Source: Dipetalonema caudispina (taxonomy: Eukaryota; Nematoda; Chromadorea; Rhabditida; Onchocercidae). From it: a stretch of 64,000 nucleotides of DNA. The notes under the pieces were generated by a model, which made no database searches, was not told where the DNA came from, and was given only the letters and a program-made list of their open reading frames with translations. The stretch covers positions 248,001-312,000 of the forward strand of contig JABVXV010000038.1 of the NCBI GenBank assembly GCA_013365325.1, in the 5' to 3' direction. The number at the start of each line of letters is the position of its first letter. The stretch's first letter is position 1. Of this stretch, positions 25,549 through 37,600 are shown piece by piece. The position numbers and the translations under genes were made by a program.

Positions 25549-26458
25549 TTGCGATACGTGATTGAAGTAAATTTTTTGTCTGAGTTAGACATATTTGTTT
25601 GTTCGGAAAGTGTAAAATTACATAAATTTTGATCATAAATTCTGAAAAAACTTCAGTTATTCGGTTATCTATTCCTATCATCACCTTCTATCATTGTCCA
25701 GAGTAGTGCTAAGATATCTGGAGAAAATCCGAAAGAGGCCATAATTTTATGTTACAGGAAGAACATTGCTCAGGAAACTTGTTCCTTTACTTTTATAATA
25801 TTATAAAGCAAAATTAATTCAAAAATTAATACAGTGTAACGGTGAGCAGCAAAGTAGAATAATTTTTGCAACAGTTAAAAAGGATAGGGAAAAGTTCAAA
25901 CAGATCAGATGAAATCAAAAATAAACAACCAAAAATACATGAATAAGACAAAGAAAGGATATGATCTAGAATTTCTATAATTGATCACAACATTTAATCA
26001 GGATTAAATTCAAATTAAAATTATGTAAGACATAACAATCAGCATTTGTGAAATTTTAAGTAGAATTATCAGTAAGTATGAAAATAATACATGAAATTTA
26101 TAATTTCGTTCTGAAAAGGGGTAAGGAAAAAATTGAGAGGAAAGAAAGAAAAAGCATTTTTGACTGCAAGTAAAATGTGTTAAATGCAATTCAGAAATAC
26201 ATCTCACCGTTTTCTAAAATTAATTGTATTCTAATCAACAACGTAGTTAATTTGGAAATAATTCAGCAAATTTTCTCGTGATATAATTCAAATACAACTA
26301 CTTTACGTACTTTTAAGATAGATTTAAGAAAAATCATATAAAAAGTACTTTAAGATAGATAGCAAATTTCCCTGTAGCGATTTGATTAATTAATTTCTGA
26401 AACAAAATTCCCTACATAGTGAAAAATGAGAAATCCTGAAGAAAAAAAAAAAGAAGCA

Positions 26459-26499
26459 GTTTTTCCTCGGGATGTTAATCGGTTTTTCCTCGGGATGTT
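26459..26499. repeat. Perfect 18-bp tandem duplication
   Basis: GTTTTTCCTCGGGATGTT occurs at 26459-26476 and again at 26482-26499, separated by AATCG (23-bp period). Confidence 0.95.
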
Positions 26500-26974
26500 C
26501 TTGCATCATACCAATAAAAACTAATTGTCCATTATCAAAAATACAAAAATTATCAATGATTTAGCCATAAAATACCTTTCTAAAGTATTTATAAGCTAAA
26601 TATTCAAAAAATATATATATTTAAAAAAAAAAAATTTTTTTTTAAAACTATCTCTCACTTCTGATTGTTTAATAATTTTCCCAAAGTATTGTTAAAACTA
26701 TAAATGCCACACATAGTTTACACATTAATCTAATTATCTCAATTTTAAGCTGGTACAAGATGCAGAATTTGAGTATAGTTTTAAATGCATTCAATAATTC
26801 ATTTTCTTTTTGCAAATGATTTGTGTCGGAAATGTAAGATGAGGAGATGGTTCTGGAATAATATAATGGATACTGAAAGAAAGAGGCGGTTTTTGAGAGG
26901 AAAGAAATTGAAAATGACGGACGGCTTGCTTACCACATAAGTTTTCTCAATCATTGCAAAAGCGCTTTTTTTTT

Positions 26975-27011
<37 letters not shown>

Positions 27012-27738
27012 GTTTCGTTTCAAATTTTTCGTTGTGTTTTTCAACGTTTAAAGTAAAGGAACATTGCAAAAATCAATTGATGATAATTTTTCTTTTTTGG
27101 TTCATTTGAAATGGCAAGATAAAATAAAGTTGTTGAGAAGCTGCGTGCTGTAATTCACATTTCTTTTGCTAATATGTGGTGTGTAACAATACCTTGGAAT
27201 GCTTATTTTAATTTTTTTTTTTTTTTCAACTAAACATATCTTAGAAACCATTCCCTAAAATTGGGATAAATTACTTATCTGATAAAAAAAAAAAAGAAAA
27301 AAAAAAAAAAAAGGAAAGAAAAAAGATGAAAATAATGATAAACTAACCTATTCGTAACAAATGTATCAAACATTTAACTTTTTTTTTTTTTTTTTTCTTT
27401 TCTTTCCTTATACTTAGTATAACTAATAGAAGCATAGAATATTGTAAAATATCTTATGATCATTAAAGAAAAGAAAAAAGGAAAAATTTGTATTGTTTAA
27501 TTAAATAATTTACATTTAAACAAGTATATATTAATTCCAACTGAAAAAAAAGAATTTGTTAAATTTTAATTTCTTTTTTTTGTCCCTTTTTTTTTCCTTC
27601 TTCACTTCGATGATTGCTGTTATAAAGCAACTATCTGTCTCACTTTTTTCTTTCTTCCACATTGTCGTAATAGTTTTAATGTTCTAATATCTTTGATAAA
27701 CCTTACTTAATCCATCCTATTAATTAAAAACGAAAAAC

Positions 27739-27764
27739 GGGGGGGGGGAGGGAGGGGGGGGGGG
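27739..27764 (+). repeat. G-tract, potential G-quadruplex
   Basis: 26 bases of G interrupted only by two A, followed by a long A-rich purine stretch. Such runs can form G-quadruplexes; the exact length may be affected by assembly. Confidence 0.8.
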
Positions 27765-29429
27765 AAAAAAGAGAAAAAAAGAAACAAAAATAGATTTGAT
27801 ATAAATGTGTAGCAAATTTTTATCAAAAATAATTTTAAAATTATGTTTGAAAAATTATTTCATTTTTTTGCTCATATATTTATCTACATTGACCTATATT
27901 GAATTTCAGTTGTTTAACTTGAACTAAACAACAACTGTTGCTCTTTTATTTCAAACACTTCAGTGCTTCAAAAGACGATTTGAATGAGGTGTTTCAAATT
28001 TATTGACCAATGCATTTTGAATGAATGATTCCTTTCTTTTTCATCTCTGAATGAGCCATAATTATTGTTTATCGTTCGAATACCAATTCATAACTACCAA
28101 GGAATTAGAAAGGATCAGTAAAGATAGCAATGTGTTGCTTATTTTATTTGAATATCAACTTTAACCTCTATCAGTAGGATTTTTTATCGATGTTAGCAAA
28201 TGTATTTTTCAAATTTTTTTTCTTTTTTTTTGTCGTAAGATAAGAAGAAAAAAAAAAATCTCCAAAAATTGAAATAAGTTTTACCATCCTTACTCTTCCT
28301 TCGATAAATTTATTCTCAATACGAAAAAGTAAAAAAAAAAAAAAAGAAGCACAATTTATAAAATTATCGCTAATTTGTCTAATCATATAGAAGTTTATGG
28401 TTTTCAAATTTTATAGCTTCTCTGTTTTTTTTTTCCTTCATTTTTTCTTTTTTTTGTTAATTTCAATTTATTTATTATTTTTTTGATAACTGAAGAAAAA
28501 TTTTATGTGGAAATTAAATTGCTTATTACACCAAACTCTACAATGCATAATCCTACAAGCAGTTCTCAAAGTGAAATTAAAAAATTTCCATCAAGGTAAA
28601 CTATTTCGAACAATGGATCTCTTCTAAGAAGAGTTGACTAGGGGATAAAAGGTCAGTACCACTTCTAACTTACCACAACTTCACCAAATTATTTATGCTG
28701 TGACATTTATTATTATTAAATGTAAATCTCTACAACAATTTTCGTCTGTAAAACAACAAAACTTTTCCAATTTCACCTATTTTGATATGATCTTATCTCA
28801 CCTGCAGCTTTTTGTTAATAAATTTGCTGAGGTAGGATGAATCTTTCAGCTGTTATTTTTGCAAGTCATCAGTATTTCCACTTCTTCTTCCACACTTCAT
28901 CCTCAATTTCAAATTTTTGTTTTCTTCTTACTGATAAACGAAAAATGGAGTCTAATTTACAGGGATTTTATTATTCAGTTTAAAATTTTCACTACTATCA
29001 ATTTTTATAGGTTACACTCTTTTTTTTTTTTTTTTTTCTTTTTAATTCCTTGTTGAAGATAGTCTATTCTTGTATTCTTACAAATACTTTCCTACCATAT
29101 TTCATTGCTATCTTTTCCAAACAGAATTCCCATCGATTTATTCTAAATCATAGATTATCGAATAAATTGCAATTTTCTTTTGAATTAATTCAAAATGTCT
29201 AAAATAGGTTATTATTATTTCGATGATTGTTATCTTTATAAAGTTATGGACAGTGATATGATGGTTGTACAGAATAAAATAGATACATTAGAATGATCGT
29301 AATTTCATCCCAACATTTATCATATAACTTTTGTCATGTTTTTATCAATTTCTCTACTGATAATAAATTTGAAATTTTTTGAAAAAAAAGATAGAATAGA
29401 ATTTTAGCTATTGCCTTTATGCGTACCAT

Positions 29430-32400
29430 ATGCAACAACTTTCATTACAAACTTTTATCGTCTGTGTGACCGTTACCGTTAAATTGGCGTTTGGAAGAGT
29501 AATCGCTGTAACAAATCGGAATACAACAACAAAAACAACGATGGCTGATGGTAATAAAGAAGGTATGATAATTTTTATTCTAATAATTTTAAATCAATTT
29601 AGTCTACAAATTACTCGTTTTAAAAAACGTGAATAGTTTCGAAAATTTTTTATTCCAATTTTTTCAAAACTAAATTTCGGTGACTATAAATAATAAATAA
29701 AGGAAGTGAAAAAAAAAAATTACCCGATCATTCATTAATTTAAATTGTAATTTTGTTCGAAAATCTTCAACTTTCACAAAAATATCATCGAATAAATTCA
29801 AACTGAATCGATATCTTCAATTATTGGCAGTTTATTCGCAAATTTCAACTTGAGGCAAATACTTTTGATTCCATCATTAGATTGATCTTTTTTTTTTTCT
29901 TTTATTCTGGTTGTTAGTACTGCAGAGTTAATTATTTGCAGGTATCAGTTACGATTAAAGCAAAATTTCCAACATTTTTTTTTTTTTGCAGAAAAAAAAA
30001 ATTTACAAATCGGAATGACAATCGAATCAATTAGCGATTTCAACCTCAAACAATCGGTAAATTAATCAAATTGCCCATAATTTTTTTTGTTATATTTTCA
30101 AGAAAAAAAAAAATCTTTTCATTTTTACATTGCTCACATAAGTTAATCGTGCTAATTCATCATTAAATAAATTTTTTCATCTTTAATTCTTGTAAATTGC
30201 ACTTAGTTGTTCTCAGTAAATCAGATTTTCACTTCGATTTAGTGAAAAATTCTTCCTTTTTATTTAAAAAATTATAATTGAATTCCTATGAATATTTGGA
30301 TAACTATTCGACATATTTTTCGATTTTCTCGAAATTTTCCACTTATATTTACAACTTTTCAAAGATTTGCTTTAAGAAGAATGTAACGAGATAATAGAAA
30401 GAAAAAATCAATTTTATTACTTTTAATTAGCTAATAAATTTGCAGAATTTTAAAGCATCCGTTTCATTGTTAATGGTGGTGGAAAAATCAGGTAGACCAC
30501 CCGGTTCAGTTATTGTCAAATATGATAAGTACCTCTATCCGTTCAGCGATTTACAATTTACCGGTAATAAAGTACGACCAAAAGATGCATATCGACTTAT
30601 TATTTCTGCATCTGATGGTACCACATCTACTCGATCAAAGTTAATATTTATCATTTATACAAGTTTCATGATATTTTTCCTCTTTTGATAACTGCAATAA
30701 ACTAAAACTGAAGCTTCTTTTTTTTATGATAATAAAATTTATTCTAAAATTTATGAATTTTTTACATGTATAATAATTCACAATAACATTGACAATATCA
30801 TTAAATTTATCTGATATTACAATATGGTGAAGATCCATCCTACTTGACAATTTTGTGACAGGAAAAAAACAGAAAAAAAAAACAACAAATAACTTTTATA
30901 TGAATTTGATCCAATGACAAATGATCTATAAAAAGTTGGAATGAAAAAAAAAAAGTGAACAAATATTTCGAAAGGAATGCAATCTGATTCTTTTTTCCAT
31001 CTATTTTATATTTCGTGGTTTTATTTTACTTTGTAAAATATTTGTTTCAAAGTTTTCTTCTAGTACTTTTTCAATTTCTTGCTATTTTTTGAAGTAAAAT
31101 TTCCATTGAAAAAGCCTATCAGTAAAAGTTTTTCCGATATGATAATAGCGGTTATTTCAGTTATGAATTGGAAATTCATTGTCCATTCAATTTGAAGCAG
31201 TATCCATTCGACTCGCATTACTGTCCCATTGATATCTATGCGGGTTTTCATTTCACATTTCAATTTTTCATTTAACATTTGACGTTTTCCATGAGTCAAT
31301 TTCTTAATTAATTTGATAATCGAACTAATTTTCCCTTCTTTTACCATTTCCTATGTTTGAAATATGAATATTTTCCAAGAATATTTTAATAAATTTCAAA
31401 AAAAAAAAACTGTACCATAAATTTCCCTTATCTCTCTATCTATAATATATAAATATAGAAAGACTTGAATGTATGAATTATTGGAATTAGTCAATTTTTT
31501 TTAAAAATGAATGCATCTTGCAGGTAAACATCCCAGCAGGCAATTATCACTTTCGTGGTACTACTCTGATGGTGCACGATTGAATGCAAGTATAGGACCA
31601 GTAAATATGCATACATCATTAGCTTCCAGTGAAAGCTGCAATTTTGAAGGACTTTATGCTGTCACTGAATTAAATACAGCTTCAGGTTTTAAATTCCTTC
31701 TTTTTTTTTTTGTTTTAACAAAAAATTTTGCAAGTATTAGGATTAGGAAAAACAACGAATGATTGTATATATTATTAATGAAATTAAAAGAAAATAAATG
31801 TTGTTATTATATTTATTTACTCATTTAATTGTACCAAAATAAATAATTAAAAGAAAAGTATATTTTCTAATTTTCATTTAATAAAATTAATTGTAAAATA
31901 TATTCATAATGTTTCTTTTTTTTTTTTTTTAGCGCGATTCTCGTGTCTTCGTGTACGATTACATTTTCATCGGCCATTCCAAACATCATTTTTTCGTTAT
32001 TTTTTGCCAACAATTATACTAGTTGCACTCACCTGGATTATTTTTTACATTGAACGACAACGTTTACAATCACGGATAACCATTGTGGCATTCTCATCTT
32101 TACTTACATTCTTTTGTGTATTAATTTTCATTTCAATTATTCTTAAATGATAGACTGTAATTTCGCATTTTATAAGATGAAAAGAAAGAGGGAAATAAAT
32201 TTCAGAATTAAATTAGAAAGATAATCAAGAAGAAGATAAATGTAAATAATGTATATCTCTTCTGCTGAATTCTTAAAAAATTTTGGCAGAAATGTATGTT
32301 ATATCATTTATAGCCTAAAATTCCACGAATTAACTTATGACCTACAAAGATTAATGAATTTTTTAATTCATTATCACTAGGATATTTATTCGTACTAATT

Positions 32401-33768
32401 ACTTGATTAGACAATATATGAGTAAGTTAACTGGTTGTAAATAAACCCTACCTAATCCTGAACCAACAAAAATGAAGCGTTTCGTCAGATGACAGTATCA
32501 GTATATGTTGGACACGATTATGTATTAGTATCGTCAAATCCGATATTTGAGTGAACCTATGAAACAATTATATTTTATCTATTATTGGGCAATGGAATTC
32601 ATGATGATTTTCAGGTAAATTAATTGATGAAAAATTCCTTATCGGGAAAAAGAATAATTTCAGGCAATGCTTTGGAATAATGAAGTGCCGTCAACAGCTT
32701 ACTTGACAGCTGCTGATGTTTGGGTCTTTCTATGCAATATATTCATTTTTCTCTCATTGCTCGAAGTATAATATTTTAAATTTTGAATAAAAATTAGACC
32801 TTTTTTTTTTTTTTCTTTACTATTACCATTTAAGTTATGTCTAAAATGTAATATATCATATGATATTAGCATTACACGATTCTATAAACTAATGGTTTAA
32901 TCTTATTATTCAATCTCATTTTTACTTTAGCAATAACTTTATCAGTTAAAATTTACTCAACAATTGACATAATTATTTTTACCGAAATTTTGATTAAGTC
33001 ATTAAAACGTTAAAAGAGAATGCTAATCAAAATATAAGAATGATAATAGCAACTATTATTTTGCACATCTCTCTAAATTATTTTCATGAAAGGAATAAAG
33101 TCCTTAGTTCAGAAAAAAGAAAAAAGGCTTACTTCATTAAGAACAATTTGATAAATTTCTAAAATTTATATGAACATTTCCAGGTTATAGCAGTGCACAT
33201 ATTAATGAAAATGTCACACAAGCAGCTTTTGCTTGCCAATAAAAATGAATCTGTTCGAGCGGAAAGCCGACACCGGCGTGAAAAGCAAGCTGCAAAACGT
33301 GGTCGTTCAATTAGCCCAAGGCCACCTATTGCTAATGGACGACTGTTTGAAATGAAACATTTTGACCAAGTTTGTTTTTTTCATTTTTATAAATCCTCAA
33401 ATATTAATCGATTATTTTCTACACTAAAACCGACAGCATTTAATCGGAAGATATTTTGTAGCTAAAAAAAAAAAAAAAAAAGTGAAACAGCAATGTTACA
33501 GTTTGAACTAATAATGAAATTAATTGAACACTTTTATCACAATTATTAAAAAAAAAAAAAAACTTTGAAATAGTTAATAATCTTACAGGATTTGCTTGGT
33601 TCAACATCAACGTCAAACTACGATACTCTGATAAATGATTATTTCCATCGTTGGTCTGATTACTACTCAGTAACAGCTGCACGGGTTGATCTATCAGCGC
33701 GTATCATGCTGCCACTTGCTTATGGTATTGTAGCTTCACTCTACTTCTCTTTTTATCTGTTTTTGTAA
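29430..33768 (+). CDS. Cys-loop ligand-gated ion channel subunit, divergent
   Basis: Pentameric neurotransmitter-gated channel subunit of the plasma membrane. Nine exons in phase: 29430-29562, 29992-30056, 30446-30639, 31161-31243, 31524-31685, 31933-32117, 32664-32765, 33184-33369, 33589-33768; 429 aa. Residues 1-27 form a signal peptide. The extracellular domain follows, with a canonical Cys-loop: Cys138, then QYPFDSHY, then Cys152 (exactly 13 residues between). A second Cys pair (197 and 217) lies before M1, and the RFSCLRVRLHFHRPF context is like GluCl/GlyR-type subunits. M1 is about 235-252 (FLPTIILVALTWIIFYI), M2 258-276, M3 290-310 (DVWVFLCNIFIFLSLLE), then a ~90-residue basic M3-M4 loop, and M4 408-428 ending at the stop. 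The spacing from M2 to the VPSTAYLTAADVW segment matches the family exactly. M2 reads LQSRITIVAFSSLLTFF and lacks the PAR motif of anion channels. The ligand is unknown. The ATG is 24 nt after a TTTTAG. Confidence 0.9.
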
Positions 33769-34676
33769 TTTTTGATTGCTTTTAGAATTTGAAAAGAAAA
33801 AAAAAGGTAGTGAAGAATACTTCCTCTCATATTGTATTACATGTGATGTACACAATGGTTCATACAATAGCGCTCTGAAAATCATGAAGATAAATCTTCT
33901 TCAACTACAATCATTGTTTCTAAACTAAATATAGTACATCCAATCGAATCCTAAAATTATATCCTGATCAAATTACCACAATATTCCTTCCTTCTAAAAA
34001 GGAACTTCACTTTATCTGATGAAATAAAGAAGCTCATGACAGAACATGAATCATCAATAAATTCCTCAGTTTATCTTCCCCACATATAATAATCTATTTT
34101 CCTTGTGCATATTCTAGAAAAATACTTATCTCTCTCTTTCTCTCTTAATACCATTACGGCAATATATCAATCATACATTTTTAACTTTGGATTAAGTCAC
34201 TGAAACAAAAAGGCGAAGGGTGTAAAGGAAGAAATTTCATTATATTCATCACTGACAATCTATATTAAAAGTTACGATAGCATAAAAGCATAAATAAATA
34301 AATATATGTATATATGTACACGATAACAGAGATACATGTCAAGTATTCTATATGTACAGTTTCATGAATGTACCATTGAAGTGTTCATCAAATTCAGAAG
34401 TAATCACTCAGGAATAAGTAATGAAGAGTACAAATAAAGTCATCGGAATAATAAATACAGGGCAAACATATAGCTATAGTCACGACACAATATTCCAATG
34501 CAAAACGGATCAAGATAAAATTTAACTGTAAGGCAACTTCTAATAAATATTAATTGCTCTTTTCTGAGTTAGGTAGCAGTGTACAAGAACTAATTATGCA
34601 CAGTTTGGTAAAGACAACTTTCGGTGGCTGTTGATAAATTGTACTTTCTAAAACTGATAAGAACATAGCATAATTA
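33769..34676. other. Tail-to-tail intergenic region
   Basis: About 0.9 kb between the stop codons of the channel gene (+) and the dynactin gene (-). AT-rich, with AATAAA-like hexamers (for example near 34022) that could serve poly(A) addition. Nothing else was seen. Confidence 0.5.
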
Positions 34677-37600
34677 TTAGCAACAGACCCGTCGTGATTC
34701 GAACTTCTTGCGCTCCATGTCCAACTTATCAAATAAAAGACTATAGGCATTCTTGTATGCATCCGAATGCACACCTCGACCACCATTTTGCAAGTACTGA
34801 AATACGTCCATTGTATCTGTTTAAATGAAAACAAGCCACATTTCAAAAAATCATTACCACCGATTAGTACTAATTCCGCAAGAAACCATGAAGTAAAATT
34901 TCATAATAACACTAAAAAAATTAACTGCACAAAACTGGGAGGTATTTGTCACTACCAATTATAAGAAAAAATGCCAGGTAACAAACTGAGAACTCACCTT
35001 CGGTCTTTCGGTAACGATGCTTTTTATATTGTTAAACAGACTCGGAAGCGGTTTCCCGGGGTTATATTTTGACCAAAAGCGATGAATTTTTAATTTCAAC
35101 TGTAAGTAAAACAAAAATAATAAGAATAGCACAGCGAGGAAACCTCAAAGAGATGTGAAGATACAAAATAAAATGTTGTCAATAATGAGAAGAAACACTC
35201 ACATCATCAATCCTATAATTGATATCTCGAACACCCGAATAATATTGATGCTCTTCAAGAAGCTGAATTTTTCTTTGTTTATGTAAATTTGTTATATAAG
35301 GCACTTGGTAATTCCGGGCTTCGCTTATGATGCCTTCCGCTTCTCTAATCAACTTGTCAAGTTCCTCTTTATATGGACTCTGAGCAGCATCTAGAGTTAA
35401 TGGTCCAGTAATTTCAGTCGAAATATCAGACACTCCGGTATCTGGCAATAGCTGCAGCATGCCCTGAACCTGAAAGTACCTCGCATCAGGTTTCCACTCA
35501 CTATTCAGCATTTCAGTGAACTGCAGCAGATTTCGATAAATCAAAACAAAAAAATTATGGAAACAATAACTAAACTGCAAGCAGAAATGCAACCTTTAGG
35601 TAACGTATTTTTTCATTCGCCAATCTGAGAGCATCCTGCTTCTCAATTAATGCCGCTTCCAGAAAACTGATTTCAGCTGCATATGTAAATGCAGTGCCAC
35701 CAGTAGTAGTTGGTGTTGATGGCAACGAAGTAACAGATGACGTCAGAGTGTTGCTCAAATTCTTAAAAAAAAATACGCTCTATTAATAAAGCTGAATGTT
35801 TTACCAATTTATCCGAACCATTTGTCACTATTTTCAAAGAAAAAAAACTGATGATTACCTACATTTTAAAGCCAATAATGTTGCTAAAGAGCAAACTATT
35901 ATTTAAAATACAAATAGTGATGGCATAGCCAAAATGCCATACACACAAATTTTTACATATTGTGTTTTCAAAGAGGTAAAGATAGAGTACCATACCATCA
36001 ACAAGGCCTTTTTGCTCATATTTTTGGCACGTTCCTTCAATTCTGCATTCTCCTTCTCACATGCTTCCAAGTCTCTTTGTATGGCATCCATTGTCTCTTC
36101 GTATTCACTGAAAACAAACTCGTACTTTAAAAAAATAAATTAAGTCAAACTGACCGGTTGAAATAAAGTAAAAAATTTCTTGAAGATACGCCACGAGAAC
36201 CAAAACAGTTTGTCATGAACGCTTTTCCTTTCGATTTCAAGCATGAAATAAACCTAGTATGAAAAGCAATACTTACTCTCTTCTCTTCTTTAATTCATTT
36301 TGCAGTTCATCGCAACGCGACTGCAATCTCGACACTCGTGACTCATCCGCTTTACCCGATGTTTCCATTTTCTTATCGGCCATTTCCAAGCGAAGCTTGA
36401 AAAAAGAAATAATGTTGCAAAATTTCAAGGATATAACGTTTTAAGTTTATTATAAAACAACTGTTAATATGTAAAACAACTACTAAACAATCTGCATTTA
36501 TTTCGCCTCAGTGCAGAATTCCTGAATCGAACACAACTATTAGCGCTCTTCTTGACTACAGTTTCTCAACCTTTCCTCCATTTGCAATATCAGAAAGTCC
36601 ATTAAATCATTGAGAAATGTGTTGAAAAGAATACCCTGTAATTGCTAATATCGTCTGCTCTAGATCGAAGCGTTTTCTTCAAATCAGATATTTCATTTTC
36701 CTTTTTTTCCAATTGCCAACGAAGCCCCTCTGCTTCCACTGCATCTTGTTTTCGAGCATGAGCACGCTCCAAAAGCGGTGGGAATGGCTGAAAGTGCACT
36801 TTATTCAAAACAGTATTAAAGCAATAGAACTTGAACAGTTCTAACTATTTTGATAGAACTATATAGAGCAAATAACTGTATTTTCCGATATAAATGCATT
36901 AACACTAATGCAAAGTTTCCAATATATTAGGGAGATTATAGCTATAGGATGCCCCCACCTTCTTATTGTTTGTTTCTACTTCCAAATTTCCACTATCGAG
37001 TTGTTCCGCTAACTTTGCAAGAATCGATTTCAGTGTAAGCATATGATTCCTGAAGAAGAGAAAATTGCATCAGACAAAAAGAAAAAATTTGAGATTTTAT
37101 ACAGTTCTGAACATACTACAGTTGTACCAGTCAAGAATGAATAATTTCCACACATTATGCTTATTAAAAAGTAGCTTGTTGAAAAGTCATACTTGATAAC
37201 TTCTTGTGCTTTAGCACTGTCAGTTTGACCATTCATTTTTTCAACAACTCCCAGTAACATTTCTTTAATTCGGTCACTTTGTAACCCTTCGGCATCTGCA
37301 AAACCGCTAAATCTTGATTTGTTTTTTTTAATTTTATTTCAAACCTTAAAACCTGTAATAACATGGAAATGTTAATATACAAGAAAAGACTAGTACTGAG
37401 AACTGAATGCTTAGTAACCCAACAAGTAAATACTTACCGGTATGTGTACTTAGCTGTATACTTGCTATAGCACAAATATTGTTGGCAACAGTAGCTACCT
37501 TCCAAAGGGTGTTGATTGCATTCGATAATTGCTCATCCATCTAAAAAACAAGTTAAGAAATAGAGAGAAAGGCAGAAGAGCAAAATCTTCCTTTGTAACG

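Larger units (their letters stand above)
25549..29429. other. Intergenic region rich in simple sequence
   Basis: 3.9 kb with a perfect 18-base tandem duplication (26459-26499), T-tracts near 26966-27009, an A-tract near 27283-27312, a G-tract (27739-27764) and many shorter A/T runs. Open frames on both strands are short and made mostly of Lys or Phe codons from homopolymers. No gene is supported. It holds the promoter of the channel gene at the right end. Confidence 0.5.

Noticed and set aside
30618..31523. Direct join of channel exon 3 to the exon at 31524 using the GTACCA donor at 30618
   Set aside because: In phase, but it would delete the Cys-loop. Using GTTAAT at 30640 and the exon 31161-31243 restores an exact C-x13-C loop.
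32118..32150. Stop codon after ...TFFCVLIFISIILK as the end of a truncated channel
   Set aside because: A GTATTA donor at 32118 joins in phase to 32664 and restores the exact M2-M3 spacing of the family.
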